A stretch of 64,000 bases of DNA from Gammaproteobacteria bacterium (lineage in GTDB: Bacteria; Pseudomonadota; Gammaproteobacteria; Xanthomonadales; Marinicellaceae), in contig JAUIGR010000009.1 of the NCBI GenBank assembly GCA_030430025.1, forward strand, positions 1 to 64,000, in the 5' to 3' direction. The position numbers and the translations under genes were made by a program. Positions 20,601-27,943 of this stretch are shown in pieces. Within the stretch, counting starts at the first letter, position 1, and each line of letters begins with the position of its first letter. Under the pieces are notes generated by a model that had not been told where the DNA came from, ran no database searches, and saw only the letters and a program-made list of their open reading frames with translations.

Positions 20601-20760
20601 GGTAACTGGTTTTGACTATTACTTGAACTTCTGACAAATCAGGGATGGCATCAACTGCGGTATCTCGAAGGGTTAACAAGCCGCCAATTATCAATGCCAA
20701 GCAACTTAATAAGACCATTGCTCGGTTTTTTATCGACCATTCTATGATGCTTTTAATCAT
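17608..20760 (-). CDS. cusA: CusA/CzcA-type heavy-metal efflux RND transporter
   Basis: This inner-membrane RND pump exports metal ions through a tripartite complex. It shows the twelve-helix layout with two large periplasmic loops. The helix-4 segment G-A-M-I-D-G-A-I-V-M-I-E-N holds the proton-relay acidic residue, and the first loop has S-Y-P-G-Q-A-P-Q-V-V. Methionines in the second loop (I-E-M-L-S-T-G, L-M-Y-M-P) suggest Cu(I)/Ag(I) rather than divalent ions. The ATG at 20760 is preferred: it overlaps the cusB stop by 8 bp (ATGATTAA) and gives the family-like M-I-K-S-I-I-E-W. The 1050 residues match CusA, and co-transcription with cusB and cusC is clear. Confidence 0.95.
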   Translation of the reverse strand: MIKSIIEWSIKNRAMVLLSCLALIIGGLLTLRDTAVDAIPDLSEVQVIVKTSYPGQAPQVVQDQITYPLTSTLLAVPKAKTVRGFSFFGDAFIYVIFEEGTDIYWARARVQEYLNQASSQLPPTAQTQLGPDATGVGWIYMYALKDTTGQHDLSELRSLQDWYLSYELQSVPGVAEIATAGGMVKQYQVIPNPQKLKALGIPLSLIETAIQHANQEVGASVIEMAEAEYMIRATGYIDDIEDLKSIPLGINQQNTPLLLKDVAEIRLGPQMRRGLVELNGEGETVGGIVVMRYGENAKQTITAVKTKLATLAKGLPQGIEIVTVYDRSQLIDDAIDSLWQKLLSELLMVALVCLVFLFHLRSSLVALISLPAGILTAFIVMKWQGLNANIMSLGGIAIAIGAMIDGAIVMIENMHKKSEEVQITEQNRWQLVAKSATEVGPALFFSLLIITISFLPVFTLEAQEGKLFAPLAFTKTYAMAAAAALSITLVPVLMGYCVRGKIRPENKNPVSQLLSVVYRPILKKLLSFPKITLILTFFLLCVGWWPWQKLGSEFMPPLDEGDLMYMPTTYPGISIGKARQLLQQTNKIIKTVPEVNTVFGKVGRADTATDPAPLTMIETFIQLKPKSQWRPHMTTELLKKQFDDLIQFPGVSNAWVMPIKTRIEMLSTGIKTPVGIKIAGPDLKVIEQIGQTIEQKLTNYPGVLSVYAERVAGGRYITVDINRQKAASFGISIKQIQQHLATSVGGKSIGWSYEGIARYPIQLRYPQSYRHNLEALKSLPIVSSNGQQLTLSQVADIYIETGPGIIKSEQARLNGWVYIDIRGVNLGQIVDELKSWLPEQIKLPNGYSLNWSGQYEYMDRVKSKLMTIIPLTLSLIIWLLYLNFRSIKEILVILLTLPFALTGSIWTLYLLDYSLSVAVYVGMIALSGVAVETAVIMLVYLNQATNKLKEQQKNQSKHLFLAILNGANSRLRPVLMTTVATIAGLLPIMSASGTGAEIMSRLAAPMIGGMISALLLTMFILPVIYFLWHQHLINTKITPPQQLDNYEFSQ

Positions 20761-22183
20761 AGTTAATGACCTCAAAGTGAATGATGATGAATCTTGAATG
20801 CCTAATTTCGAACTGGAAACTAATCTGGCTGCCTGGTCTTAGCTGGTTGAGTTCAATACCATTGATAATCTCAAAATCCATGGTTGCTGGTGGTTTTTGC
20901 CATTTGGTTATGGCTTCCCGACTGATGTTTAACAGACGTTGTTGATGGTTAATGTGATTAACTGTGCCGATTACTGTTGCTGTTGGCCATGTTTCATCTC
21001 CCATTCTCTGAAAGTCAGATCTTTTACTGGACTCTGAATCAAGTAAAAACTGGGCAGATATAACCACTTTATCTTCAGCTTTTAATCCTGATGTTATGGC
21101 ACTGAATTGATCATCTTGTTGACCTACCTCTACAGCCACGGATTTATATTTTCCTTGTCCTAGTGCCAAAACAACACGATTCTGATGGTTGAACTGTATC
21201 ACGGCACTGGATGGAATGAGCAGTTGTGGTTCAGGTTTTGATCCAGTCAGACTGACTTGTAATAGCATATTGGCTTTCAGCTGCTGATCATTATTATCCA
21301 AAATAGTCCGGGTAACCAATGTTCTGTGAACTTCATCTGCTGATGGATAGATATGATCAATTTTACCTTGCCAATGTCTATTTGCATAAGTTGCTGAGGT
21401 TGCTTCAATCAGCTGTTGGGTTTTAATTTGGCCAGCAATGGGTTCAAACCATTCCACATCAAGCCACATTTGGCTTGTATCAGCAATCACCATCAGTGTA
21501 TCTTCTGGTTTGACCACATGGCCTTCTTTGACATTCAATGTGGTTACAAACCCAGATTGGGAGGCATAAAATGGTATCGATTGAATGACATGGCGTTTCT
21601 TTTTAACTTTTTCGATCGTGTCTTTAGGGAACTGAAGAGCAATCAGTCGTTGTTCAGCAGCTTGTGTTAATTGATGATCATTTTGATTAATAGCAAAAAT
21701 CAATTCTTGTTGTGCATTAATCCAATCAGGGGTATAAATTGAGTACAGATGTTGACCTTGATCAACCCAATCACCAACACTGAAGACCGACATCGACTGA
21801 ATCCAGCCGCTGGTTTTGGCGTGAACGTGATGTAAAGTTTCTTGGTTGTAACGAACGATACCTTGCGCTATGTGTTGAATATTCAGTTGACCCCAAAAAG
21901 CAGTGGTATGTTTAACACCCATTTGTTGTTCTACATGTGGGTTTATAACGACTGTTCCAGAAGTGCTTTCATCATCGTTTTGATTTTCTTTATAGACAGG
22001 TATTAATTCCATGCCCATAGGAGAAAGGCCTGGTTGATTTCGCCGATAGTTATCATCCATTGGCGCTACCCAATAAAGGGGTTCTGGTGCATGCTTCGTT
22101 TTGGAGAGCTCACTTGATTTACTTATATACCAAGTAAGACAGATCCCTGAGAGTAAACCTATCAAATAAAATAGATATTTCAT
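20753..22183 (-). CDS. cusB: CusB-type periplasmic adaptor with a fused, degenerate CusF-like domain
   Basis: This membrane-fusion protein links the RND pump to the outer-membrane channel. After an N-terminal membrane anchor (about residues 2-20) comes a metal-binding motif, Y-W-V-A-P-M-D and then S-P-M-G-M-E-L, at about 37-62. The lipoyl and barrel domains of an HlyD-type adaptor follow. The last about 75 residues resemble CusF (V-I-G-T-V-N-H-I to F-E-V-I-N), but the expected H, W and first M ligands are not at their usual places: the segment reads K-W-Q-K-P-P-A-T-M-D-F, keeping only one aligned methionine. The gene overlaps cusC by 4 bp and cusA by 8 bp. Confidence 0.93.
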   Translation of the reverse strand: MKYLFYLIGLLSGICLTWYISKSSELSKTKHAPEPLYWVAPMDDNYRRNQPGLSPMGMELIPVYKENQNDDESTSGTVVINPHVEQQMGVKHTTAFWGQLNIQHIAQGIVRYNQETLHHVHAKTSGWIQSMSVFSVGDWVDQGQHLYSIYTPDWINAQQELIFAINQNDHQLTQAAEQRLIALQFPKDTIEKVKKKRHVIQSIPFYASQSGFVTTLNVKEGHVVKPEDTLMVIADTSQMWLDVEWFEPIAGQIKTQQLIEATSATYANRHWQGKIDHIYPSADEVHRTLVTRTILDNNDQQLKANMLLQVSLTGSKPEPQLLIPSSAVIQFNHQNRVVLALGQGKYKSVAVEVGQQDDQFSAITSGLKAEDKVVISAQFLLDSESSKRSDFQRMGDETWPTATVIGTVNHINHQQRLLNISREAITKWQKPPATMDFEIINGIELNQLRPGSQISFQFEIRHSRFIIIHFEVINYD

Positions 22184-23412
22184 AAAGGGACTCCAATGGT
22201 GTTGTAATAACCTAATTTTAGTAGGCTTTTGAGCTGTTCATGTTGGTAAATGGTTTTTTGAATCTGATGAGATGTCAAATTTTGTTGTGCCAAAATCACT
22301 TCGTCAAGGTCATTAGCACCTTGACTGTATCCTGTCAGTAATGATGAGATCAGTGCTTCTGTCTGTGGAATCAGTTGTTCTTTATAAACAGACAACATAT
22401 CCATTTGAGATTCCAAATGGTTGATTGACAGTTCTCTTTGTGTCTCAAACTGTTTGATTAGCTGTTGCCAGTTTTGTTGTTGAGCATCTGCTAACAGCGC
22501 GGCGCGCAATGTCGCTTGATTATGATGTTTTCTGTTAAAAATAGGTAGGTCAAAGGTGATACCAATACTGGCCAAATCGCTGCGATTTTGACCTGCTGGA
22601 TCATTCTGTCGATGTCCATAAGCCAATTGAAAAGACCACTGAGGTTGTTGGTTGAATTCACTTTTTTCAATTTGTAAATCTGCCAATGTGTTTTCTTGTG
22701 ATAGCGCCAGAATTTTAGGGTGTCTGGTAAGATCAGTGAATGGAGAATGATTGATGGTCGGTAATTCAGGAGGTAGCGGTTCAAGTTCATGGGTGAGCCA
22801 CTCTGTTAATGCAGATTGTGCATCAACAAGGTTTCTTTTATCAACGATCACTTTTTGATCAATGGCTGTGACCGCCAGCCTTGCTTTTAATATATCGGCT
22901 TGGTCAGTTGATATGATGCCTGACTGATAGCGGTTCTGTACCGATATGGTCAGCTGTTTTAGTGACTGTTTGAGCTCCTGTCGTAACGAAATGATGGCTT
23001 GTTTTAAGTGAACATCGAGCCATAATGATCCAACGTGTTCGTATAACCAGGCTTTACGGTCTTCTATTAACCAATGATGGCGCTCTATTTGTATTGAGTT
23101 TTGTTTTTTTTGCCACCGTTTCCAGCCACGTTTGGGTAATCTCTGAGAAATTTTAATTTGATTTTGTGTCATGGCTTCACTATTCAAATCAAATCCATCT
23201 GTTCCCACATTCATAACACCAATACCCAGGGTAGTGTTAGGCAGTGGTAATATAGCTTGATTGTTAACTTGCCAAGCTTCACTTTGCAACTCCAGTGCTT
23301 TAAGTATGTTATCACTTTCTTGGGCTTGTTCGATGGCGATTTCAAAGGGAGTACACAAAACTAACTGACATGCTAATGTCAGCAGTAAACATATCTTTAT
23401 TTTTTGGAACAT
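22180..23412 (-). CDS. cusC: TolC/CusC-like outer-membrane efflux channel
   Basis: This outer-membrane factor of the tripartite metal efflux system has a signal peptide at about 1-20, followed by long alpha-helical repeats rich in Q, L and E (two OEP-type halves). The loop sequence N-R-Y-Q-S-G-I-I-S-T-D-Q-A-D-I-L is typical of the family, and G-V-M-N-V-G occurs near the N-terminus. The 410 residues are a little short but match metal-type OEP proteins. AGGAAAAAAC lies just before the ATG. It is the first gene of cusC-cusB-cusA, and a terminator-like hairpin lies between it and the small upstream gene. Confidence 0.92.
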   Translation of the reverse strand: MFQKIKICLLLTLACQLVLCTPFEIAIEQAQESDNILKALELQSEAWQVNNQAILPLPNTTLGIGVMNVGTDGFDLNSEAMTQNQIKISQRLPKRGWKRWQKKQNSIQIERHHWLIEDRKAWLYEHVGSLWLDVHLKQAIISLRQELKQSLKQLTISVQNRYQSGIISTDQADILKARLAVTAIDQKVIVDKRNLVDAQSALTEWLTHELEPLPPELPTINHSPFTDLTRHPKILALSQENTLADLQIEKSEFNQQPQWSFQLAYGHRQNDPAGQNRSDLASIGITFDLPIFNRKHHNQATLRAALLADAQQQNWQQLIKQFETQRELSINHLESQMDMLSVYKEQLIPQTEALISSLLTGYSQGANDLDEVILAQQNLTSHQIQKTIYQHEQLKSLLKLGYYNTIGVPL

Positions 23413-23431
23413 GTTTTTTCCTGATGAATCA

Positions 23432-23471
23432 ATAAAAAAAGTTAACCCCTACATACTCTTTCAGTTAGGGG
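23432..23471 (-). terminator. Terminator- or attenuator-like hairpin ahead of cusC
   Basis: On the minus strand a 6-bp stem (CCCCTA paired with TAGGGG, bases 23446-23451 and 23466-23471) with a 14-nt loop is followed by T-T-A-A-C and a run of seven Ts (23434-23440). It lies between the stop of the small Cys/His/Met-rich gene and the start of cusC. It could partly end that short transcript or set the ratio of small protein to pump. Confidence 0.5.
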
Positions 23472-23490
23472 CAAAAGTATGTCTTTGAGA

Positions 23491-23868
23491 TCAGGAAAAT
23501 ATAGGAGGTTTGAGCAGTGTTTGAGGTGATTCTGTTAAAAGCCAGAGACGAGAACTAAGCGGGTATACATTGACTTCCAATGGAATGGTATCGCTGGAGT
23601 GGACGAACCACATCGTAATGGTTTGGCAGCTGCTTATCTCACACTGGCAATCATCACAACATCCATGGGTCATGGTTTGTTCTGGTATTGATTCTGTAGT
23701 CATCTGATATTCATGTTTCATCATGTTATGATCTTTATGATCCATCATGTTCATAGACTGATTGTGTGACTGTTTTTTGCAAGCATGAGTTTGTGTCAAC
23801 ACACTCTGGCTAAAAAGTAAAGCCAGCATTGCAAAGAGCATATACCATTGTGATGTTGTACACTTCAT
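23491..23868 (-). CDS. Small secreted Cys/His/Met-rich protein, probable metal-handling partner of the efflux pump
   Basis: The 125-residue protein has a signal-like segment (about residues 9-24) and then a stretch crowded with H, M and K (M-N-M-M-D-H-K-D-H-N-M-M-K-H) and a cysteine cluster (C-C-D-D-C-Q-C followed by C). Such composition is typical of periplasmic Cu/Ag binders, so a chaperone or buffer role upstream of cusCBA is plausible, but I do not recognise a named family. It lies 78 nt upstream of cusC on the same strand. The ATG at 23868 (M-K-C-T-T-S) is preferred over one 15 bases upstream. Confidence 0.75.
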   Translation of the reverse strand: MKCTTSQWYMLFAMLALLFSQSVLTQTHACKKQSHNQSMNMMDHKDHNMMKHEYQMTTESIPEQTMTHGCCDDCQCEISSCQTITMWFVHSSDTIPLEVNVYPLSSRLWLLTESPQTLLKPPIFS

Positions 23869-23914
23869 CAGCTCATTGTACAAAAAAAGAATGAAGAAAA
23901 AAAGTAATGATACT

Positions 23915-24165
23915 TAGTCAGTCCTGAAAAAGTCCATCCTGGCCTTTTCCAGCATCGTTCAAAAAAACACTTAAGCGCAAAAGTGTGATTTTGCTGATGT
24001 TTTTTGACCTTACTTGAGCCTGATGGCTCAAGGTGGCACGTCCCTGTGCCACACCATCGACCAGAAAAATGCATCGTGACACCTGTTTCCTGGTCGAAAA
24101 AATGTGCAAAATTGAAGTAACTCTTTATATTTAACAATACGTTATGCATTTTTCAGGTTCGACTA
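23915..24165. repeat. Dispersed hairpin-rich repeat, copy 1 (251 bp, MITE-like)
   Basis: The ends form an imperfect terminal inverted repeat (14 of 17 bases match, sharing TAGTC and CCTGAAAAA). Inside are stems at 24013-24032 (8 bp, 4-nt loop), 24033-24052 (7 bp, 6-nt loop) and an 8-bp pair at 24057-24064 and 24090-24097. Copies recur at 24496-24607 and 32691-33001. Short open frames within it share peptide text only because the DNA is shared, so I read no gene here. The gap from 23884 to 24198 holds little else. No clear target-site duplication was seen. Confidence 0.85.
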
Positions 24166-24198
24166 CTTACATACATGTGTCGACTTATTTGTTTGCAC

Positions 24199-24432
24199 TT
24201 AACTAGGAAGTGATTGTTCATTACATGATGCCTGAGTACACTGGCACAAGGTACATGGGGCACTTTTTGAATCAGTAAAGCTGACGTATTGGTAGATTGT
24301 GTTTTTTGAATGCATGATTTGGCAAGATAATTCAGCCCAGTTTTGAGGCATTAACCCGCCTAATAAAAACAAGCGAAAGCTTCCATAAAGAATAATCGCT
24401 AGTAATAGAGTAAGACAAGATTTGGCATTCAT
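24199..24432 (-). CDS. Small membrane or secreted Cys-rich protein of unknown function
   Basis: The 77-residue protein starts M-N-A-K-S-C and has one hydrophobic segment (about residues 6-28). It ends with a cysteine cluster (P-C-T-L-C-Q-C-T-Q-A-S-C). It resembles the neighbouring metal-handling small protein in composition, not in sequence. It sits alone between two copies of the dispersed repeat, both in the same orientation. It may be a metal-binding membrane peptide, but it could also be a chance frame; the signal-like start and cysteine cluster favour a real gene. Confidence 0.5.
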   Translation of the reverse strand: MNAKSCLTLLLAIILYGSFRLFLLGGLMPQNWAELSCQIMHSKNTIYQYVSFTDSKSAPCTLCQCTQASCNEQSLPS

Positions 24433-24495
24433 GATCATATTGATTGATCTTCATCCGTAAAGTTCAGTTATTGTGGTCAATACCTTAAGATTGAT

Positions 24496-24607
24496 TAGTC
24501 AACTCTGAAAAAGTCCCTCCTGGCCTTTTCCAGATTCGGTCAAAAAATGTGCAAGATTGAAGTCACTCTTTATATTTAACAATAAGTTATGCACTTGCTT
24601 CCACTAC
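24496..24607. repeat. Dispersed repeat, copy 2 (112 bp, internally deleted)
   Basis: The left end (TAGTC, then CTGAAAAAGTCC and CTGGCCTTTTCCAG) matches copies 1 and 3, and the right part (from TGTGCAA to TTATGCA) matches copy 1. The central about 140 bp is missing. The junction falls at a GGTC-(G)-AAAAAA sequence that in copy 1 occurs on both sides of the lost segment, which suggests deletion between short direct repeats. The right terminal repeat is decayed. The copy ends 6 bp from the hslR stop. Confidence 0.8.
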
Positions 24608-24613
24608 TCAACT

Positions 24614-24997
24614 TTAGCTTTCTTGTTGATGTGACTTAAGTTTTTTCAAGTCCCGTCTTTGTTTCTTTGTTGGTCGCCCTGCAGATTTAGGATTAGAGTG
24701 AAAAGATAGGTGTTTTAACTCTATTGTTTTTTCGCGCATTTTTTTGCTGCTTTCAGTTTCTTGGTAAAATGTTTGGGCAATATGTGCGCTGACTCTTTTT
24801 TCAGCTAATTCCAGCACACTCACTTCCCATAGTAGATCATTTTTATTAATCAGTAAGGTATCATTAGTTTTAACTTCACGAGATGGTTTGCATTTTTGAC
24901 CATTGATTTTAACTTTACCTTGTTCTACTTGTTTTTTGGCCAATGAACGCGTTTTGAAAAAGCGTGCTGCCCATAACCATTGATCTATTCGAGCCAT
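24614..24997 (-). CDS. hslR: S4-domain RNA-binding heat-shock protein Hsp15
   Basis: Hsp15 binds stalled 50S subunits carrying nascent peptidyl-tRNA and helps recycle them. The S4 fold is seen at the N-terminus (M-A-R-I-D-Q-W-L-W-A-A-R-F-F-K-T-R-S, then V-K-I-N-G-Q-K), followed by a basic C-terminal tail ending K-K-Q-R-R-D-L-K-K-L-K. The ATG at 24997 gives the standard start; a longer in-frame start at 25024 would add nine non-conserved residues. 127 residues is normal. The gene follows a terminator and is probably transcribed alone. Confidence 0.92.
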   Translation of the reverse strand: MARIDQWLWAARFFKTRSLAKKQVEQGKVKINGQKCKPSREVKTNDTLLINKNDLLWEVSVLELAEKRVSAHIAQTFYQETESSKKMREKTIELKHLSFHSNPKSAGRPTKKQRRDLKKLKSHQQES

Positions 24998-25025
24998 TAT
25001 CCACTTGAATCTGTTGAGTACCAAT

Positions 25026-25060
25026 AAAAAGACCCCAGTCTAAAAGGCTGAGGTCTTTTA
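25026..25060 (-). terminator. Intrinsic terminator downstream of the large secreted BNR protein gene
   Basis: A-A-A-G-A-C-C-(C)-C-A-G pairs with C-T-G-(A)-G-G-T-C-T-T-T across a short loop, and on the minus strand the stem runs into a T-rich tail (T-C-T-T-T-T-T-A). It separates the 918-residue protein gene from hslR. The symmetrical A/T tails would also allow function on the other strand. Confidence 0.75.
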
Positions 25061-25078
25061 TTATATACAGAATTTATA

Positions 25079-27835
25079 TTAAGGGTTTTGTTGAATGCAT
25101 TGGAACCCATTTCTGAAAATGACATCTGGATCATTCACAGGTGATGGTGGATCACAAGGATCTTCCAATGCTACTTGAGGAAGTAAACAGAATTTTGTAA
25201 TATTGCCTGTAAAATCTATGAGTATGTCACTGGCGTTGAGTGTCCAGTTACCATTGACCTCTTCCCCATTAAAAGCAGCGAGAGCTTCTTCAGGCTGCAA
25301 TGTTCCTGTGATGCCTGGTGATGTATTTTCACATACATTCTCTATAGGCGTACCGCTGTTATCGTCAAATGTTACTTCTATACCTCCTTGGCTACAGCCA
25401 TATTGGGTATCAGGTACGCCAGGTCTATCCATTAACACAATAGATGTCGCGGTCGATTCGTTTGTTAATGTGAAGATCAAGTCTCCAGGCCACGTATGAT
25501 CTGAGTCAACTTGCACCTGCATTGAATCAATGATTCCTGAAATTCCAACATTCAAGGAAACATCTATACCAAGAGGGGTGTCATCAGGAATACTGGCAGG
25601 TACTGCAGCACAAATTTCGTTTGCAGTGGTGAATGAGAATGTAGATGAAGAACTGCCTACGCCACAGCCATTAGTGGCAGTCACCCTCCAGAAATATTCT
25701 GTATTAGAAGTGAGACCAACGTTAGATTGATAGGCATTATTAGCAACGACAGCTGAATCAACAATATTATTGAAACCATTGTCATCAGAAATTTCAATAA
25801 GGTATGAAGTCGCACCTAAGATGGCATCCCATCCAAATTGCACAGAACCTGTAGATACGCCAGTGGCCGCATTCACAGGAAGTGTCAAGTTGGTCCCTGC
25901 AGGGACTCCAGATGAATAATTAACAGTGATGTCTGTCGTTTTCACTTGAATATCCCCCATTTCATCACCAGTGGCTTCAATGGTGATTGTTGCTGGGCCA
26001 TTCGCACCTGTGTTGTCGACATCAAATGTAAAGTTACTACTGAATGGCGCGACTTGGTTATTAGCAGAAAAAGCTGTGTTGTTGACAAAACCAGGCGCAC
26101 TGTCGACTATCATCGATACTGTACCTGAATATGACATAACAGATGTAATATCTAAAGTGACAGCATTGTTTAAATCGTTAGCACATACATCCAAAGCATC
26201 TGGGGTAGGTGTGATGTTGAAAGTGGTTGGGCCAAATAGGTTGCCGGAGGTACCCACCATTGCTGTTTGCTGTGCATTGCGGTTATCAGTCCATGTCATG
26301 GCAATGTTTTCCATGACCACTGATAAACCGTTATAGTCGCCCCATTCCTGACCGTTATTGATGTTAACTGAGGTTTCTGTTGAGTAGCGTTGTTCACCTT
26401 GTGGTAACCAGGAGGCGCCACCATCCGTAGAAACATTGTAATAAAAGTCAACACCTGTTCGATTCACTGAATTTCTGGTGTCGTAAAAACCAACATGGAC
26501 TGCATTATTTTCACCAACCATTAACCAAGGATGAAAGCGATCAATGGGGTTGCCAGAGTTTAATTGGCCATCATCAGCATGTGGCATAGGTAATAATGTC
26601 CATGAATTGCCGCCATTAGTTGATTTAGCGACTTTGATCACTGCTCGGTTTTGTGATGCTGAACCATTGCCATTACCAAAACTGTCATCAGCTTCATCTG
26701 TAAAGGCTACATAGATGTTATCATTTGAATCAATATCTACTGACACATAAATGAAAACTTCACGTGTTTCCATAGCCGGAATAGGAAAATCGAAAATACC
26801 AGTGAGTGGAGCTACCTGTACGCCTGGTGCAAAGCTGTCGCCACCATCAGTAGACTTCAACATCTTTATACCACCACCTTGAACTCCAGCATAAACATAG
26901 TATATGTTGCCTTGTGAGTCAGTTGCTATGTCACTTCCAATACCTGCTTCTTCGCCATTGAAAGCAATGGGAACAGACATTGTTTGCCCCATATCAGTTG
27001 ATTTGGCAAACTGCATGATATTACTGTTATGATAAGTCAAGTAGACATTGTCTTTGTAAGGAGATACAAGTGAGCGGTCCACATGAATCCATTCTTTATC
27101 GCTACCACTGTTTGTCAGTGTTTTCATAGGTTCCCAGGTTACGCCTTGGTCAAGTGAGCGTGTCCAGCGAACACCAGTAGATGCACTGAGGTCAGCTTGA
27201 TAAACGATGGAACCATCAGAAGACCAGTCAACAGTGGGGTCACAACAACTGGATGCGTTGGTTTGGGAAATATTCCAGGTTTCAGCGCCATCGGTTGAAT
27301 AGTACATGGTTTGACCAGCAGACTGATTCGAACCAGCAACACAGATGTTTGGGTTAGTTGGGTTACATTCGATGGTCACTTCGTTACCAAATACCCCATT
27401 AGCCAGTGGTGTTTCAAAGTCAGCAGTAACAATGGCCCCTTTGACCGATACACCACCCACTTTACCTTCTTTAACAGGTTCAGGGTGATAACCCTTACCC
27501 AGTCCATCCTTATACCAGATACCATCAACAATCAAACCACCATGCAAAATTTGGAAGTGTTGTAAGGTAGAACGAGGATAAAACTTACCTAAGTCGGGCA
27601 ATTCTTTCCTTTTTTCAATTTTAAAGAATACCGGAACATTTGCTAAGTATTGGTCATCGGCTGGCAATAGGTCCAGATCTTCTTTAGTGACATTGTAATT
27701 TCTATCATCCCATGGTCCATATTTTGTCAAACTGGTATAGTCAACACGTTGATCTAAACCCAGCGACTGTTCAATGGCTGCGAATGAAATTGATGAGGCT
27801 GCTAAGAAAGGCAGTGTGAGTATTTTAAACTTCAT
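25079..27835 (-). CDS. Large secreted protein with BNR/sialidase-like repeats, FN3-like and P domains and an I-F-R-N-G-F-Q-C tag
   Basis: The 918-residue protein has a signal peptide (about 1-19). A sialidase-like propeller with Asp-box-type turns (S-T-D-G-A-E-T-W, S-T-D-G-G-D-S-F, S-T-N-G-G-N-S-W, S-T-D-G-G-A-S-W) spans about 150-530. An Ig-like segment (about 545-640), a fibronectin-III-like domain (about 650-735) and a proprotein-convertase P domain (about 745-895; H-T-W-P-G-D-L-I-F-T-L, N-G-N-W-T-L) follow. The tail carries I-F-R-N-G-F-Q-C at 906-913. The propeller suggests glycan binding or hydrolysis, but sialidase active-site residues were not confirmed. A strong GGAGAG lies before the ATG, and the gene ends in an intrinsic terminator. 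Confidence 0.88.
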   Translation of the reverse strand: MKFKILTLPFLAASSISFAAIEQSLGLDQRVDYTSLTKYGPWDDRNYNVTKEDLDLLPADDQYLANVPVFFKIEKRKELPDLGKFYPRSTLQHFQILHGGLIVDGIWYKDGLGKGYHPEPVKEGKVGGVSVKGAIVTADFETPLANGVFGNEVTIECNPTNPNICVAGSNQSAGQTMYYSTDGAETWNISQTNASSCCDPTVDWSSDGSIVYQADLSASTGVRWTRSLDQGVTWEPMKTLTNSGSDKEWIHVDRSLVSPYKDNVYLTYHNSNIMQFAKSTDMGQTMSVPIAFNGEEAGIGSDIATDSQGNIYYVYAGVQGGGIKMLKSTDGGDSFAPGVQVAPLTGIFDFPIPAMETREVFIYVSVDIDSNDNIYVAFTDEADDSFGNGNGSASQNRAVIKVAKSTNGGNSWTLLPMPHADDGQLNSGNPIDRFHPWLMVGENNAVHVGFYDTRNSVNRTGVDFYYNVSTDGGASWLPQGEQRYSTETSVNINNGQEWGDYNGLSVVMENIAMTWTDNRNAQQTAMVGTSGNLFGPTTFNITPTPDALDVCANDLNNAVTLDITSVMSYSGTVSMIVDSAPGFVNNTAFSANNQVAPFSSNFTFDVDNTGANGPATITIEATGDEMGDIQVKTTDITVNYSSGVPAGTNLTLPVNAATGVSTGSVQFGWDAILGATSYLIEISDDNGFNNIVDSAVVANNAYQSNVGLTSNTEYFWRVTATNGCGVGSSSSTFSFTTANEICAAVPASIPDDTPLGIDVSLNVGISGIIDSMQVQVDSDHTWPGDLIFTLTNESTATSIVLMDRPGVPDTQYGCSQGGIEVTFDDNSGTPIENVCENTSPGITGTLQPEEALAAFNGEEVNGNWTLNASDILIDFTGNITKFCLLPQVALEDPCDPPSPVNDPDVIFRNGFQCIQQNP
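25097..25120 (-). other. C-terminal tag I-F-R-N-G-F-Q-C (residues 906-913)
   Basis: The motif lies five residues from the C-terminus of the 918-residue secreted protein. It matches the I-F-K-N-G-F-D-C motif of the unrelated protein at 2105-5746. Placement next to the stop and recurrence in otherwise unrelated chains suggest a sorting or anchoring signal; that role is inferred. Confidence 0.5.
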
Positions 27836-27943
27836 ATTGTATCTCTCCTTCTCTGTAAGTGTGTGTATGATAGGTTGGACGATGATAATTTCAATATTTC
27901 AAATATTCAAGAAACAAATTGAAAAAAATATCAAGACGGTTAA

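Noticed and set aside
23868-24149. Open frames within repeat copy 1, and 32694-32909 in copy 3, sharing V-D-G-V-A-Q-G-R-A
   Set aside because: The shared peptide text follows from near-identical repeat DNA rather than a conserved protein. Starts lack ribosome sites, and the frame is broken in the short copy.
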